Assembly (NCBI RefSeq): GCF_026212465.1 | Contig: NC_080056.1 | Span: forward strand, 23,705,525 to 23,769,524 | Direction of reading: 5' to 3' | Source: Amaranthus tricolor | Lineage: Eukaryota > Streptophyta > Magnoliopsida > Caryophyllales > Amaranthaceae | DNA length: 64,000 nucleotides | Part shown: positions 23,543 to 37,450 of the stretch, piece by piece | How the letters are laid out: each line of letters begins with the position of its first letter | Position numbering within the stretch: position 1 is the first letter of the stretch | Translations under genes and position numbers: made by a program | The notes under the pieces: model-generated | What the model was told of the DNA's origin: nothing | The model's input: only the letters and a program-made list of their open reading frames with translations | Databases searched by the model: none

Positions 23543-26500
23543 ATTTATGTTTTTGAAGTTTTTTTTTAGCTTTTTTGGCACTTTTCTCGCATAAAGTGGT
23601 TCAAACTTGGTTTTTTTTGGCACGAAACTTGGCACACAATACAATATGTTATTTGTTATTGTGTTGAATTGGCTAGAATTGAAAACAATAGACATATGCT
23701 TCAAATTACATACCAAGTTGCGTTTTTGAGGTTGTTTAGCGTTTTTGGCATTTTCTGGCATAAAGTGGTGCAAACTTGTTTTGTTTGGGACGAAACTTGG
23801 CGCACAACACTATTTCTTATATGTTATGTTTTGAAATGGTTAGAATCAAAATAGATAGTTATATGCTTGAAATTAATTGCTATGTTGCGTTTTTTGAGGT
23901 TTTTTTTTTGTGTTTTTAACACTTTGTCGAATAAAGTGGTTCAAACATGGTTTGTTTTGCACAAAACAAGGCACACAACACTATTTGGTATATATTATTG
24001 TGTTGAAATGGTTAGACTAGAAAAAGATAGTCATATGCTTGAAATTACGTGATAAGTTGCGTTTTTAAGGATTTTTTAGCGTTCTTAGCACTTTCTCGCA
24101 TAAAGTGGTTCAAACATGGTTTGTTTGCCACGATTTGTTTGCCACGAAACTAGGCATACAAAACTATTTAGTATATGTTATTGTGTTGAAATGGTTAGAA
24201 TTAGTAACAATAGTCCTATGCTTGAAATTACATGCTAAGGTTCGTTTTTAAGGTTTCTTTTAGAGTTTTTGGCACTACTTGGTAAATATTATTGTGCTGA
24301 AATTGTTTGAATAAAAAAAAGATAGTCATATGCTTGAAATTACGTGCTAAGCTGCGTTTTAAAGGTTTTTTTTTAGCGCTTTTAGCACTTCTCGCATAAA
24401 TTAGTTCAAACTTGGTTTTTTACCACAAAACTTGGCACACAACACTATTTTGTATAGTCTATTGTTTTGAAATCGTTAGACTCAAAAAAGATAGTCATAT
24501 AATTGAAACTACGTGCAAAGTTATGTTTTTGAAGTTTTTTTTTAGCTTTTTTGGCACTTTCTCGCATAAAGTGGTCCAAACATGGTTTGTTTGACACGAA
24601 ACTTGGCACACAATACAATATGTTATTTGTTATTGTGTTGAAATGGCTAGAATTTAAAACAATAGACATATGCTTCAAATTACATACCAAGTTGCGTTTT
24701 TGAGGTTGTTTAGCGTTTTTGGCATTTTGTCGCATAAAGTGTGCAAACTTGTTTTGTTTGGGACGAAACTTGGCGCACAACACTATTTCTTATATGTTAT
24801 TCTTTTGAAATTCTTAGAATCAAAATAGGTAGTTATATGCTTGAAATTAATTTCTAAGTTGCGTTTTTTAGTTTTTTTTTTTTGCGTTTTTAACACTTTG
24901 TCGAATAAAGTGGTTCAAACATGGTTTGTTTTGCACGAAACAAGGCACACAACACTATTTGGTAAATATTATTGTGTTGAAATGGTTTAGACTAGAAAAA
25001 GATAGTCATATGCTTGAAATTACGTGCTAAGTTGCGTTTTTTATGGTTTTTTTTTAAGCGTTCTTACCACTTTCTCGCATAAAGTGGGTTCAAACATGGT
25101 TTGTTTGCCACAAAACTAGGCATACAAAACTATTTAGTATATGTTATTGTGTTGAAATGGTTAGATTGAGTAACAATAGTCCTATGCTTGTAATTACATG
25201 CTAAGGTTCGTTTAGAGTTTTTGGCACTACTTGGTAAATATTATTGTGCTGAAATTGTTTGAATAAAAAAAGATAGTCATATGCTTGAAATTACGTGCTA
25301 AGCTGCGTTTTTAAAGGTAATTTTTAGCGCTTTTAGCACTTTCTCGCATAAATTGGTTCAAACTTGGTTTTTTACCACAAAACTTGGCACACAACACTAT
25401 TTGGTATAGTCTATTGTTTTGAAATCGTTAGACTCAAAAAAGATAGTCATATGATTGAAACTACGTGCAAAGTTATGTTTTTGAAGTTTTTTTTAAGCTT
25501 TTTTGGCACTTTCTCGCATAAAGTGGTTCAAACTTGGTTTGTTTGGCACGATACTTGGCACACAATACAATATGTTATTTGTTATTGTGTTGAAATGGCT
25601 AGAATTGAAAACAATAGACATATGCTTCAAATTACATTCCAAGTTGCGTTTTTGAGGTTGTTTAGCGTTTTTGGCATTTTCTCACATAAAGTGGTGCAAA
25701 CTTGTTTTGTTTGGGACGAAACTTGGCGCACAACACTATTTCTTATATGTTATTGTTTTGAAATTCTTAGAATCAAATAGATAGTTCTATGCTTGAAATT
25801 AATTGCTAAGTTGCGTTTTGAGGGTTTTTTTTTTTTGCGTTTTTAACACTTTGTCGAATAAAGTAGTTCAAACATGGTTTGTTTTGCACGAAACAAGGCA
25901 CACAACACTATTTGGTATATATTATTGTGTTGAAATGGTTAGACTAGAAAAAGATAGTCATATGCTTGAAATTACGTGCTAAGTTGCGTTTTTAAGGTTT
26001 TTTTTTTAGCGTTCTTAGCACTTTCTCGCATAAAGTGGTTCAAACATGGTTTGCTTGCCACGAAACTAGGCATACAAAACTATTTAGTATATGTTATTGT
26101 GTTGAAATGGTTAGAATTAGTAACAATAGTCCTATACTTGAAATTACATGCTAAGGTTCGTTTTTAAGGTTTCTTTTAGAGTTTTTGGCACTACTTGGTA
26201 AATATTATTGTGCTGAAATTTTTTGAATAAAAAAAGATAGTCATATGCTTGAAATCACGTGCTAAGCTGCGTTTTAAAGGTTTTTTTTAGCGCTTTTAGC
26301 TCTCTCTCGCATAAATTGGTTCAAACTTGGTTTTTTACCACAAAACTTGGCACACATCACTATTTGGTATAGTCTATTGTTTTGAAATCGTTAGACTCAA
26401 AAAAGATAGTCATATGATTGAAACTACTTGCAAAGTTATGTTTTTGAAGTTTTTTAAAGCTTTTTTGGCACTTTCTCGCATAAAGTGGTTCAAACTTGGT

Positions 26501-29500
26501 TTGTTTGGCACGAAGCTTGGCACACAATACAATTTGTTATTTGTTATTGTGTTGAAATGGCTAGAATAGAAAACAATAGACATATGCTTGAAATTACATA
26601 CCAAGTTGCGTTTTTGAGGTTGTTTAGCGTTTTTGGCATTTTCTCGCATAAAGTGGTGCAAACATGTTTTGTTTGGGACGAAACTTGGCGCACAACACTA
26701 TTTCTTATATGTTATTCTTTTGAAATTCTTAGAATCAAATAGGTAGTTATATGCTTGAAATTAATTGCTAAGTTGCGTTCTTGAGTTTTTTTTTTTTTTG
26801 CGTTTTTAACACTTTGTCGAATAAAGTGGTTCAGACATGGTTTGTTTTGCACGAAACAAGGCACACAACACTATTTGGTAAATATTATTGTGTTGAAATG
26901 GTTAGACTAGAAAAAGATAGTCATATGCTTGAAATTACGTGCTAAGTTGCGTTTTAAGGTTTTTTTTTAGCGTTCTTAGCACTTTCTCACATAAAGTGGT
27001 TCAAACATGGTTTGTTTTGCCACGAAACTAGGCATACAAAACTATTTAGTATATGTTATTGTGTTGAAATGGTTAGAATTAGTAACAATAGTCCTATGCT
27101 TGAAATTACATGCTAAGGTTCGTTTTTAAGGTTTCTTTTAGAGTTTTTGGCACTACTTGGTAAATATTATTGTGCTGAAATTGTTTGAATAAAAAAAGAT
27201 AGTCATATGCTTGAAATTACGTGCTAAGCTGCGTTTTAAAGGTTTTTTTTTTTAGCGCTTTTAGCACTTTCTCGCATAAATTGGTTCAAACTTGGTTTTT
27301 TACCACAAAACTTGGCACACAACACTATTTGGTATAGTCTATATTTTTGAAATCGTTAGACTCAAAAAAGATAGTCATATGATTGAAACTACGTGCAATG
27401 TTATGTTTTTGAAGTTTTTTTAGCTTTTTGGGCACTTTCTCGCATAAAGTGGTTCAAACTTGGTTTGTTTGGCACGAAACTTGGCACACAATACAATTTG
27501 TTATTTGTAATTGTGTTGAAATGGTTAGAATTGAAAACAATAGACATATGCTTCAAATTACATACCAAATTGCGTTTTTGAGGTTGTTTAGCGTTTTTGG
27601 CATTTTCTCGCATAAAGTGGTGCAAACTTGTTTTGTTTGGGACGAAACTTGGCGCACAACACTATTTCTTATATGTTATTGTTTTGAAATTCTTAGAATC
27701 AAAATAGATAGTTATATGCTTGAAATTAATTGCTAAGTTGCGTTTTTGAGGTTTTTTTTTTGCGTTTTTAACACTTTGTCGAAATAAAGTGGTTCAAACA
27801 TGGTTTGTTTTGCACGAAACAAGGCACACAACACTATTTGGTATATATTATTGTGTTGAAATGGTTAGACTTGAAAAAGATAGTCATATGCTTGAAATTA
27901 CGTGCTAAGTTGCGTTTTTTAAGGTTTTTTTTAGCGTTCTTAGCACTTTGTCGCATAAAGTGGTTCAAACATGGTTTGTTTGCGACGAAACTAGGCATAC
28001 AAAACTATTTAGTATATGTTATTCTGTTGAAATGGTTAGAATTAGTAACAATAGTCCTATGCTTGAAATTACATGCTAAGGTTCGTTTTTAAGGTTTCTT
28101 TTAGAGTTTTTGGCACTACTTGGTAAATATTATTGTGCTGAAATTGTTTGAATAAAAAAAGATAGTCATATGCTTGAAATTACGTGCTAAGCTGCGTTTT
28201 AAAGGTTTTTTTTTAGCGCTTTTAGCACTTTCTCGCATAAATTGGTTCAAACTTGGTTTTTTTACCACAAAACTTGGCACACAACACTATTTGGTATAGT
28301 CTATTGTTTTGAAATCGTTAGACTCAAAAAAGATAGTGATATGATTGAAACTACGTGCAAAGTTATGTTTTTGAAGTTTTTTTTAAGCTTTTTTGGCACT
28401 TTCTCGGATAAAGTGGTTCAAACTTGGTTTGTTTGGCACGAAACTTGGCACACAATACAATTTGTTATTTGTTATTGTGTTGAAATGGCTAGAATTGAAA
28501 ACAATAGACATATGCTTCAAATTACATACCAAGTTGCGTTTTTGAGGTTGTTTAGCGTTTTTGGCATTTTCTCACATAAAGTGGTGCAAACTTGTTTTGT
28601 TTGGGACGAAACTTGGCGCACAACACTATTTCTTATATGTTATTCTTTTGAAATTCTTAGAATCAAAATAGGTAGTTCTATGCTTGAAATTAATTGCTAA
28701 GTTGCGTTTTTGAGTTTTTTTTTGCGTTTTTAACACTTTGTCGAATAAAGTGGTTCAAACATGGTTTGTTTTGCACGAAAATGGCAGACAACACTATTTG
28801 GTAAATATTATTGTGTTGAAATGGTTAGACTAGAAAAAGATAGTCATATGCTTGAAATTACGTGCTAAGTTGCGTTTTTTAAGGTTTTTTTTTTAGCGTT
28901 CTTAGCACTTTCTCGCATAAAGTGGTTCAAACATGGTTTGTTTGCCACGAAACTAGGCATACAAAACTATTTAGTATATGTTATTGTGTTGAAATGGTTA
29001 GAATTAGTAACAATAGTCCTATGCTTGAAATTACATGCTAAGGTTCGTTTTTAAGGTTTCTTTTAGAGTTTTTGGCACTACTTGGTAAATATTATTGTGC
29101 TGAAATTGTTTGAATAATAAAAGATAGTCATATGCTTAAAATTACGTGCTAAGCAGCGTTTTAAAGGTTTTTTTTAGCGCTTTTAGCACTTTCTTGCATA
29201 AATTAGATCAAACTTGTTTTTTTACCACAAAACTTGGCACACAACACTATTTGGTATAGTCTATTGTTTTGAAATCGTTAGAGTCAAAAAAGATAGTCAT
29301 ATGATTGAAACTACGTGCAAATTTATGTTTTTGAAGTTTTTTTTTAGCTTTTTTGGCACTTTCTCGCATAAAGTGGTTCAAACTTGGTTTTTTTGGCACG
29401 AAACTTGGCACACAATACAATATGTTATTTGTTATTGTGTTGAATTGGCTAGAATTGAAAACAATAGACATATGCTTCAAATTACATACCAAGTTGCGTT

Positions 29501-32500
29501 TTTGAGGTTGTTTAGCGTTTTTGGCATTTTCTGGCATAAAGTGGTGCAAACTTGTTTTGTTTGGGACGAAACTTGGCGCACAACACTATTTCTTATATGT
29601 TATTGTTTTGAAATGGTTAGAATCAAAATAGATAGTTATATGCTTGAAATTAATTGCTATGTTGCGTTTTTGAGGTTTTTTTTTTTGTGTTTTTTAACAC
29701 TTTGTCGAATAAAGTGGTTCAAACATGGTTTGTTTTGCACAAAACAAGGCACACAACACTATTTGGTATATATTATTGTGTTGAAATGGTTAGACTAGAA
29801 AAAGATAGTCATATGCTTGAAATTACGTGATAAGTTGCGTTTTTAAGGATTTTTTAGCGTTCTTAGCACTTTCTCGCATAAAGTGGTTCAAACATGGTTT
29901 GTTTGCCACGATTTGTTTGCCACGAAACTAGGCATACAAAACTATTTAGTATATGTTATTGTGTTGAAATGGTTAGAATTAGTAACAATAGTCCTATGCT
30001 TGAAATTACATGCTAAGGTTCGTTTTTAAGGTTTCTTTTAGAGTTTTTGGCACTACTTGGTAAATATTATTGTGCTGAAATTGTTTGAATAAAAAAAGAT
30101 AGTCATATGCTTGAAATTACGTGCTAAGCTGCGTTTTAAAGGTTTTTTTTTAGCGCTTTTAGCACTTTCTCGCATAAATTAGTTCAAACTTGGTTTTTTA
30201 CCACAAAACTTGGCACACAACACTATTTTGTATAGTCTATTGTTTTGAAATCGTTAGACTCAAAAAAGATAGTCATATAATTGAAACTACGTGCAAAGTT
30301 ATGTTTTTGAAGTTTTTTTTAGCTTTTTTGGCACTTTCTCGCATAAAGTGGTCCAAACATGGTTTGTTTGACACGAAACTTGGCACACAATACAATATGT
30401 TATTTGTTATTGTGTTGAAATGGCTAGAATTTAAAACAATAGACATATGCTTCAAATTACATACCAAGTTGCGTTTTTGAGGTTGTTTAGCGTTTTTGGC
30501 ATTTTGTCGCATAAAGTGGTGCAAACTTGTTTTGTTTGGGACGAAACTTGGCGCACAACACTATTTCTTATATGTTATTCTTTTGAAATTCTTAGAATCA
30601 AAATAGGTAGTTATATGCTTGAAATTAATTTCTAAGTTGCGTTTTTTAGTTTTTTTTTTTGCGTTTTTAACACTTTGTCGAATAAAGTGGTTCAAACATG
30701 GTTTGTTTTGCACGAAACAAGGCACACAACACTATTTGGTAAATATTATTGTGTTGAAATGGTTAGACTAGAAAAAGATAGTCATATGCTTGAAATTACG
30801 TGCTAAGTTGCGTTTTTATGGTTTTTTTTAAGCGTTCTTACCACTTTCTCGCATAAAGTGGTTCAAACATGGTTTGTTTGCCACAAAACTAGGCATACAA
30901 AACTATTTAGTATATGTTATTGTGTTGAAATGGTTAGATTGAGTAACAATAGTCCTATGCTTGTAATTACATGCTAAGGTTCGTTTAGAGTTTTTGGCAC
31001 TACTTGGTAAATATTATTGTGCTGAAATTGTTTGAATAAAAAAAGATAGTCATATGCTTGAAATTACGTGCTAAGCTGCGTTTTAAAGGTAATTTTTAGC
31101 GCTTTTAGCACTTTCTCGCATAAATTGGTTCAAACTTGGTTTTTTACCACAAAACTTGGCACACAACACTATTTGGTATAGTCTATTGTTTTGAAATCGT
31201 TAGACTCAAAAAAGATAGTCATATGATTGAAACTACGTGCAAAGTTATGTTTTTGAAGTTTTTTTAAGCTTTTTTGGCACTTTCTCGCATAAAGTGGTTC
31301 AAACTTGGTTTGTTTGGCACGATACTTGGCACACAATACAATATGTTATTTGTTATTGTGTTGAAATGGCTAGAATTGAAAACAATAGACATATGCTTCA
31401 AATTACATTCCAAGTTGCGTTTTTGAGGTTGTTTAGCGTTTTTGGCATTTTCTCACATAAAGTGGTGCAAACTTGTTTTGTTTGGGACGAAACTTGGCGC
31501 ACAACACTATTTCTTATATGTTATTGTTTTGAAATTCTTAGAATCAAATAGATAGTTCTATGCTTGAAATTAATTGCTAAGTTGCGTTTTGAGGTTTTTT
31601 TTTTGCGTTTTTAACACTTTGTCGAATAAAGTAGTTCAAACATGGTTTGTTTTGCACGAAACAAGGCACACAACACTATTTGGTATATATTATTGTGTTG
31701 AAATGGTTAGACTAGAAAAAGATAGTCATATGCTTGAAATTACGTGCTAAGTTGCGTTTTTAAGGTTTTTTTTAGCGTTCTTAGCACTTTCTCGCATAAA
31801 GTGGTTCAAACATGGTTTGCTTGCCACGAAACTAGGCATACAAAACTATTTAGTATATGTTATTGTGTTGAAATGGTTAGAATTAGTAACAATAGTCCTA
31901 TACTTGAAATTACATGCTAAGGTTCGTTTTTAAGGTTTCTTTTAGAGTTTTTGGCACTACTTGGTAAATATTATTGTGCTGAAATTTTTTGAATAAAAAA
32001 AGATAGTCATATGCTTGAAATCACGTGCTAAGCTGCGTTTTAAAGGTTTTTTTTAGCGCTTTTAGCTCTCTCTCGCATAAATTGGTTCAAACTTGGTTTT
32101 TTACCACAAAACTTGGCACACATCACTATTTGGTATAGTCTATTGTTTTGAAATCGTTAGACTCAAAAAAGATAGTCATATGATTGAAACTACTTGCAAA
32201 GTTATGTTTTTGAAGTTTTTTAAAGCTTTTTTGGCACTTTCTCGCATAAAGTGGTTCAAACTTGGTTTGTTTGGCACGAAGCTTGGCACACAATACAATT
32301 TGTTATTTGTTATTGTGTTGAAATGGCTAGAATAGAAAACAATAGACATATGCTTGAAATTACATACCAAGTTGCGTTTTTGAGGTTGTTTAGCGTTTTT
32401 GGCATTTTCTCGCATAAAGTGGTGCAAACATGTTTTGTTTGGGACGAAACTTGGCGCACAACACTATTTCTTATATGTTATTCTTTTGAAATTCTTAGAA

Positions 32501-34570
32501 TCAAATAGGTAGTTATATGCTTGAAATTAATTGCTAAGTTGCGTTCTTGAGTTTTTTTTTTTTTTTGCGTTTTTAACACTTTGTCGAATAAAGTGGTTCA
32601 GACATGGTTTGTTTTGCACGAAACAAGGCACACAACACTATTTGGTAAATATTATTGTGTTGAAATGGTTAGACTAGAAAAAGATAGTCATATGCTTGAA
32701 ATTACGTGCTAAGTTGCGTTTTTAAGGTTTTTTTTAGCGTTCTTAGCACTTTCTCACATAAAGTGGTTCAAACATGGTTTGTTTGCCACGAAACTAGGCA
32801 TACAAAACTATTTAGTATATGTTATTGTGTTGAAATGGTTAGAATTAGTAACAATAGTCCTATGCTTGAAATTACATGCTAAGGTTCGTTTTTAAGGTTT
32901 CTTTTAGAGTTTTTGGCACTACTTGGTAAATATTATTGTGCTGAAATTGTTTGAATAAAAAAAGATAGTCATATGCTTGAAATTACGTGCTAAGCTGCGT
33001 TTTAAAGGTTTTTTTTTAGCGCTTTTAGCACTTTCTCGCATAAATTGGTTCAAACTTGGTTTTTTACCACAAAACTTGGCACACAACACTATTTGGTATA
33101 GTCTATATTTTTGAAATCGTTAGACTCAAAAAAGATAGTCATATGATTGAAACTACGTGCAATGTTATGTTTTTGAAGTTTTTTTAGCTTTTTGGGCACT
33201 TTCTCGCATAAAGTGGTTCAAACTTGGTTTGTTTGGCACGAAACTTGGCACACAATACAATTTGTTATTTGTAATTGTGTTGAAATGGTTAGAACTGAAA
33301 ACAATAGACATATGCTTCAAATTACATACCAAATTGCGTTTTTGAGGTTGTTTAGCGTTTTTGGCATTTTCTCGCATAAAGTGGTGCAAACTTGTTTTGT
33401 TTGGGACGAAACTTGGCGCACAACACTATTTCTTATATGTTATTGTTTTGAAATTCTTAGAATCAAAATAGATAGTTATATGCTTGAAATTAATTGCTAA
33501 GTTGCGTTTTTGAGGTTTTTTTTTTTGCGTTTTTAACACTTTGTCGAATAAAGTGGTTCAAACATGGTTTGTTTTGCACGAAACAAGGCACACAACACTA
33601 TTTGGTATATATTATTGTGTTGAAATGGTTAGACTTGAAAAAGATAGTCATATGCTTGAAATTACGTGCTAAGTTGCGTTTTTAAGGTTTTTTTTTAGCG
33701 TTCTTAGCACTTTGTCGCATAAAGTGGTTCAAACATGGTTTGTTTGCGACGAAACTAGGCATACAAAACTATTTAGTATATGTTATTCTGTTGAAATGGT
33801 TAGAATTAGTAACAATAGTCCTATGCTTGAAATTACATGCTAAGGTTCGTTTTTAAGGTTTCTTTTAGAGTTTTTGGCACTACTTGGTAAATATTATTGT
33901 GCTGAAATTGTTTGAATAAAAAAAGATAGTCATATGCTTGAAATTACGTGCTAAGCTGCGTTTTAAAGGTTTTTTTTTAGCGCTTTTAGCACTTTCTCGC
34001 ATAAATTGGTTCAAACTTGGTTTTTTACCACAAAACTTGGCACACAACACTATTTGGTATAGTCTATTGTTTTGAAATCGTTAGACTCAAAAAAGATAGT
34101 GATATGATTGAAACTACGTGCAAAGTTATGTTTTTGAAGTTTTTTTAAGCTTTTTTGGCACTTTCTCGGATAAAGTGGTTCAAACTTGGTTTGTTTGGCA
34201 CGAAACTTGGCACACAATACAATTTGTTATTTGTTATTGTGTTGAAATGGCTAGAATTGAAAACAATAGACATATGCTTCAAATTACATACCAAGTTGCG
34301 TTTTTGAGGTTGTTTAGCGTTTTTGGCATTTTCTCGCATAAAGTGGTGCAAACTTGTTTTGTTTGGGACGAAACTTGGCGCGCAACACTATTTCTTATAT
34401 GTTATTCTTTTGAAATTCTTAGAATCAAAATAGGTAGTTCTATGCTTGAAATTAATTGCTAAGTTGCGTTTTTGAGTTTTTTTTGCGTTTTTAACACTTT
34501 GTCGAATAAAGTGGTTCAAACATGGTTTGTTTTGCACGAAAATGGCAGACAACACTATTTGGTAAATATT
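23543..34570 (+). repeat. Tandem super-repeat of about 5.77 kb (six 957-bp units), two copies
   Basis: Unit-specific variants recur about 5.77 kb apart: CTGGCATAAAG at 23755 and 29531, a 14-bp internal duplication (CCACGATTTGTTTG) at about 24131 and 29911, and AAAATGGCAGACAACAC at about 28779 and 34541. The offset drifts from 5778 to about 5764 because the left copy has longer homopolymers. Near 34570 the right copy changes to resemble the unit near 27850 and 33640, marking a recombination point. Confidence 0.82.
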
Positions 34571-37450
34571 ATTGTGTTGAAATGGTTAGACTTGAAAAAG
34601 ATAGTCATATGCTTGAAATTACGTGCTAAGTTGCGTTTTTAAGGTTTTTTTTAGCGTTCTTAGCACTTTGTCGCATAAAGTGGTTCAAACATGGTTTGTT
34701 TGCGACGAAACTAGGCATACAAAACTATTTAGTATATGTTATTCTGTTGAAATGGTTAGAATTAGTAACAATAGTCCTATGCTTGAAATTACATGCTAAG
34801 GTTCGTTTTTAAGGTTTCTTTTAGAGTTTTTGGCACTACTTGGTAAATATTATTGTGCTGAAATTGTTTGAATAAAAAAAGATAGTCATATGCTTGAAAT
34901 TACGTGCTAAGCTGCGTTTTAAAGGTTTTTTTTTTAGCGCTTTTAGCACTTTCTCGCATAAATTGGTTCAAACTTGGTTTTTTACCACAAAACTTGGCAC
35001 ACAACACTATTTGGTGTAGTCTATTGTTTTGAAATCGTTAGACTCAAAAAAGATAGTCATATGATTGAAAATACGTGCAAAGTTATGTTTTTGAAGTTTT
35101 TTTAAGCTTTTTTGGCACTTTCTCGCATAAAGTGGTTCAAACTTGGTTTGTTTGGCACGAAACTTGGCACATAATACAATATGTTATTTGTTATTGTGTT
35201 GAAATGGCTAGAATTGAAAACAATAGACATATGCTTCAAATTACATACCAAGTTGCGTTTTTGAGGTTGTTTAGCGTTTTTGGCATTTTCTCACATAAAG
35301 TGGTGCAAACTTGTTTTTTTTGGGACGAAACTTGGCGCACAACACTATTTCTTATATGTTATTGTTTTGAAATTCTTAGAATCAAATAGATAGTTCTATG
35401 CTTGAAATTAATTGGTAAGTTGCGTTGTGAGGTTTTTTTTTTGCGTTTTTAACACTTTGTCGAATAAAGTAGTTCAAACATGGTTTGTTTTGCACGAAAC
35501 AAGGCACACAACACTATTTGGTATATATTATTGTGTTGAAATGGTTAGACTAGAAAAAGATAGGCATATGCTTGAAATTACGTGCTAAGTTGCGTTTTTC
35601 AGGTTTTTTTTTAGCGTTCTTAGCACTTTCTCGCATAAAGTGGTTCAAACATGGTTTGTTTGCCACGAAATTAGGCATACAAAACTATTTAGTATATGTT
35701 ATTGTGTTGAAATGGTTAGAATTAGTAACAATAGTCCTATACTTGAAATTACATGCTAAGGTTCGTTTTTAAGGTTTCTTTTAGAGTTTTTGGCACTACT
35801 TGGTAAATATTATTGTGCTGAAATTTTTTGAATAAAAAAAGATAGTCATATGCTTGAAATCACGTGCTAAGCTGCGTTTTAAAGGTTTTTTTTAGCGCTT
35901 TTAGCTCTCTCTCGCATAAATTGGTTCAAACTTGGTTTTTTACCACAAAGCTTGGCACACATCACTATTTGGTATAGTCTATTGTTTTGAAATCGTTAGA
36001 CTCAAAAAAGATAGTCATATGATTGAAACTACTTGCAAAGTTATGTTTTTGAAGTTTTTTAAAGCTTTTTTGGCACTTTCTCGCATAAAGTGGTTCAAAC
36101 TTGGTTTGTTTGGCACGAAGCTTGGCACACAATACAATTTGTTATTTGTTATTGTGTTGAAATGGCTAGAATTGAAAACAATAGACATATGCTTCAAATT
36201 ACATACCAAGTTGCGTTTTTGAGGTTGTTTAGCGTTTTTGGCATTTTCTCGCATAAAGTGGTGCAAACATGTTTTGTTTGGGACGAAACTTGGCGCACAA
36301 CACTATTTCTTATATGTTATTCTTTTGAAATTCTTAGAATCAAATAGGTAGTTATATGCTTGAAATTAATTGCTAAGTTTCATTTTTGAGTTTTTTTTTT
36401 GCGTTTTTAACACTTTGTCGAATAAAGTGGTTCAGACATGGTTTGTTTTGCACGAAACAAGGCACACAACACTATTTGGTAAATATTATTGTGTTGAAAT
36501 GGTTAGACTAGAAAAAGATAGTCATATGCTTGAAATTACGTGATAAGTTGCGTTTTTAAGGATTTTTTAGCGTTCTTAGCACTTTCTCGCATAAAGTGGT
36601 TCAAACATGGTTTGTTTGCCACGATTTGTTTGCCACGAAACTAGGCATACAAAACTATTTAGTATATGTTATTGTGTTGAAATGGTTAGAATTAGTAACA
36701 ATAGTCCTATGCTTGAAATTACATGCTAAGGTTCGTTTTTAAGGTTTCTTTTAGAGTTTTTGGCACTACTTGGTAAATATTATTGTGCTGAAATTGTTTG
36801 AATAAAAAAAGATAGTCATATGCTTGAAATTACGTGCTAAGCTGCGTTTTAAAGGTTTTTTTTAGCGCTTTTAGCACTTTCTCGCATAAATTGGTTCAAA
36901 CTTGGTTTTTTACCACAAAACTTGGCACACAACACTATTTGGTATAGTCTATTGTTTTGAAATCGTTAGACTCAAAAAAGATAGTCATATGATTGAAACT
37001 ACGTGCAATGTTATGTTTTTGAAGTTTTTTTAGCTTTTTTGGCACTTTCTCGCATAAAGTGGTTCAAACTTGGTTTGTTTGGCACGAAACTTGGCACACA
37101 ATACAATTTGTTATTTGTTATTGTGTTGAAATGGTTAGAACTGAAAACAATAGACATATGCTTCAAATTACATACCAAATTGCGTTTTTGAGGTTGTTTA
37201 GCGTTTTTGGTATTTTCTCGCATAAAGTGGTGCAAACTTGTTTTGTTTGGGACGAAACTTGGCGCACAACACTATTTCTTATATGTTATTGTTTTGAAAT
37301 TCTTAGAATCAAAATAGATAGTTATATGCTTGAAATTAATTGCTAAGTTGCGTTTTTGAGGTTTTTTTTTTTTTGCGTTTTTAACAATTTGTCGAATAAA
37401 GTGGTTCGAACATGGTTTGTTTTGCACGAAACAAGGCACACAACACTATT
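23543..37450 (+). repeat. Higher-order repeat, period about 957 bp (6 monomers), 14 copies
   Basis: A truncated monomer marked TTTTTGGCACTACTTGG recurs at 24271, 25223, 26187, 27149, 28112, 29074, 30049, 30997, 31953, 32915, 33876, 34832, 35792 and 36762, with spacings of 948 to 975 bp. It lacks about 60 bp of the normal monomer (CTCGCATAAAG through the ACACAACACT region), so the unit is five full monomers plus one short one. Most spacing changes come from T-run length. The last marked copy is at 36762; order is lost by about 37450. Confidence 0.92.
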
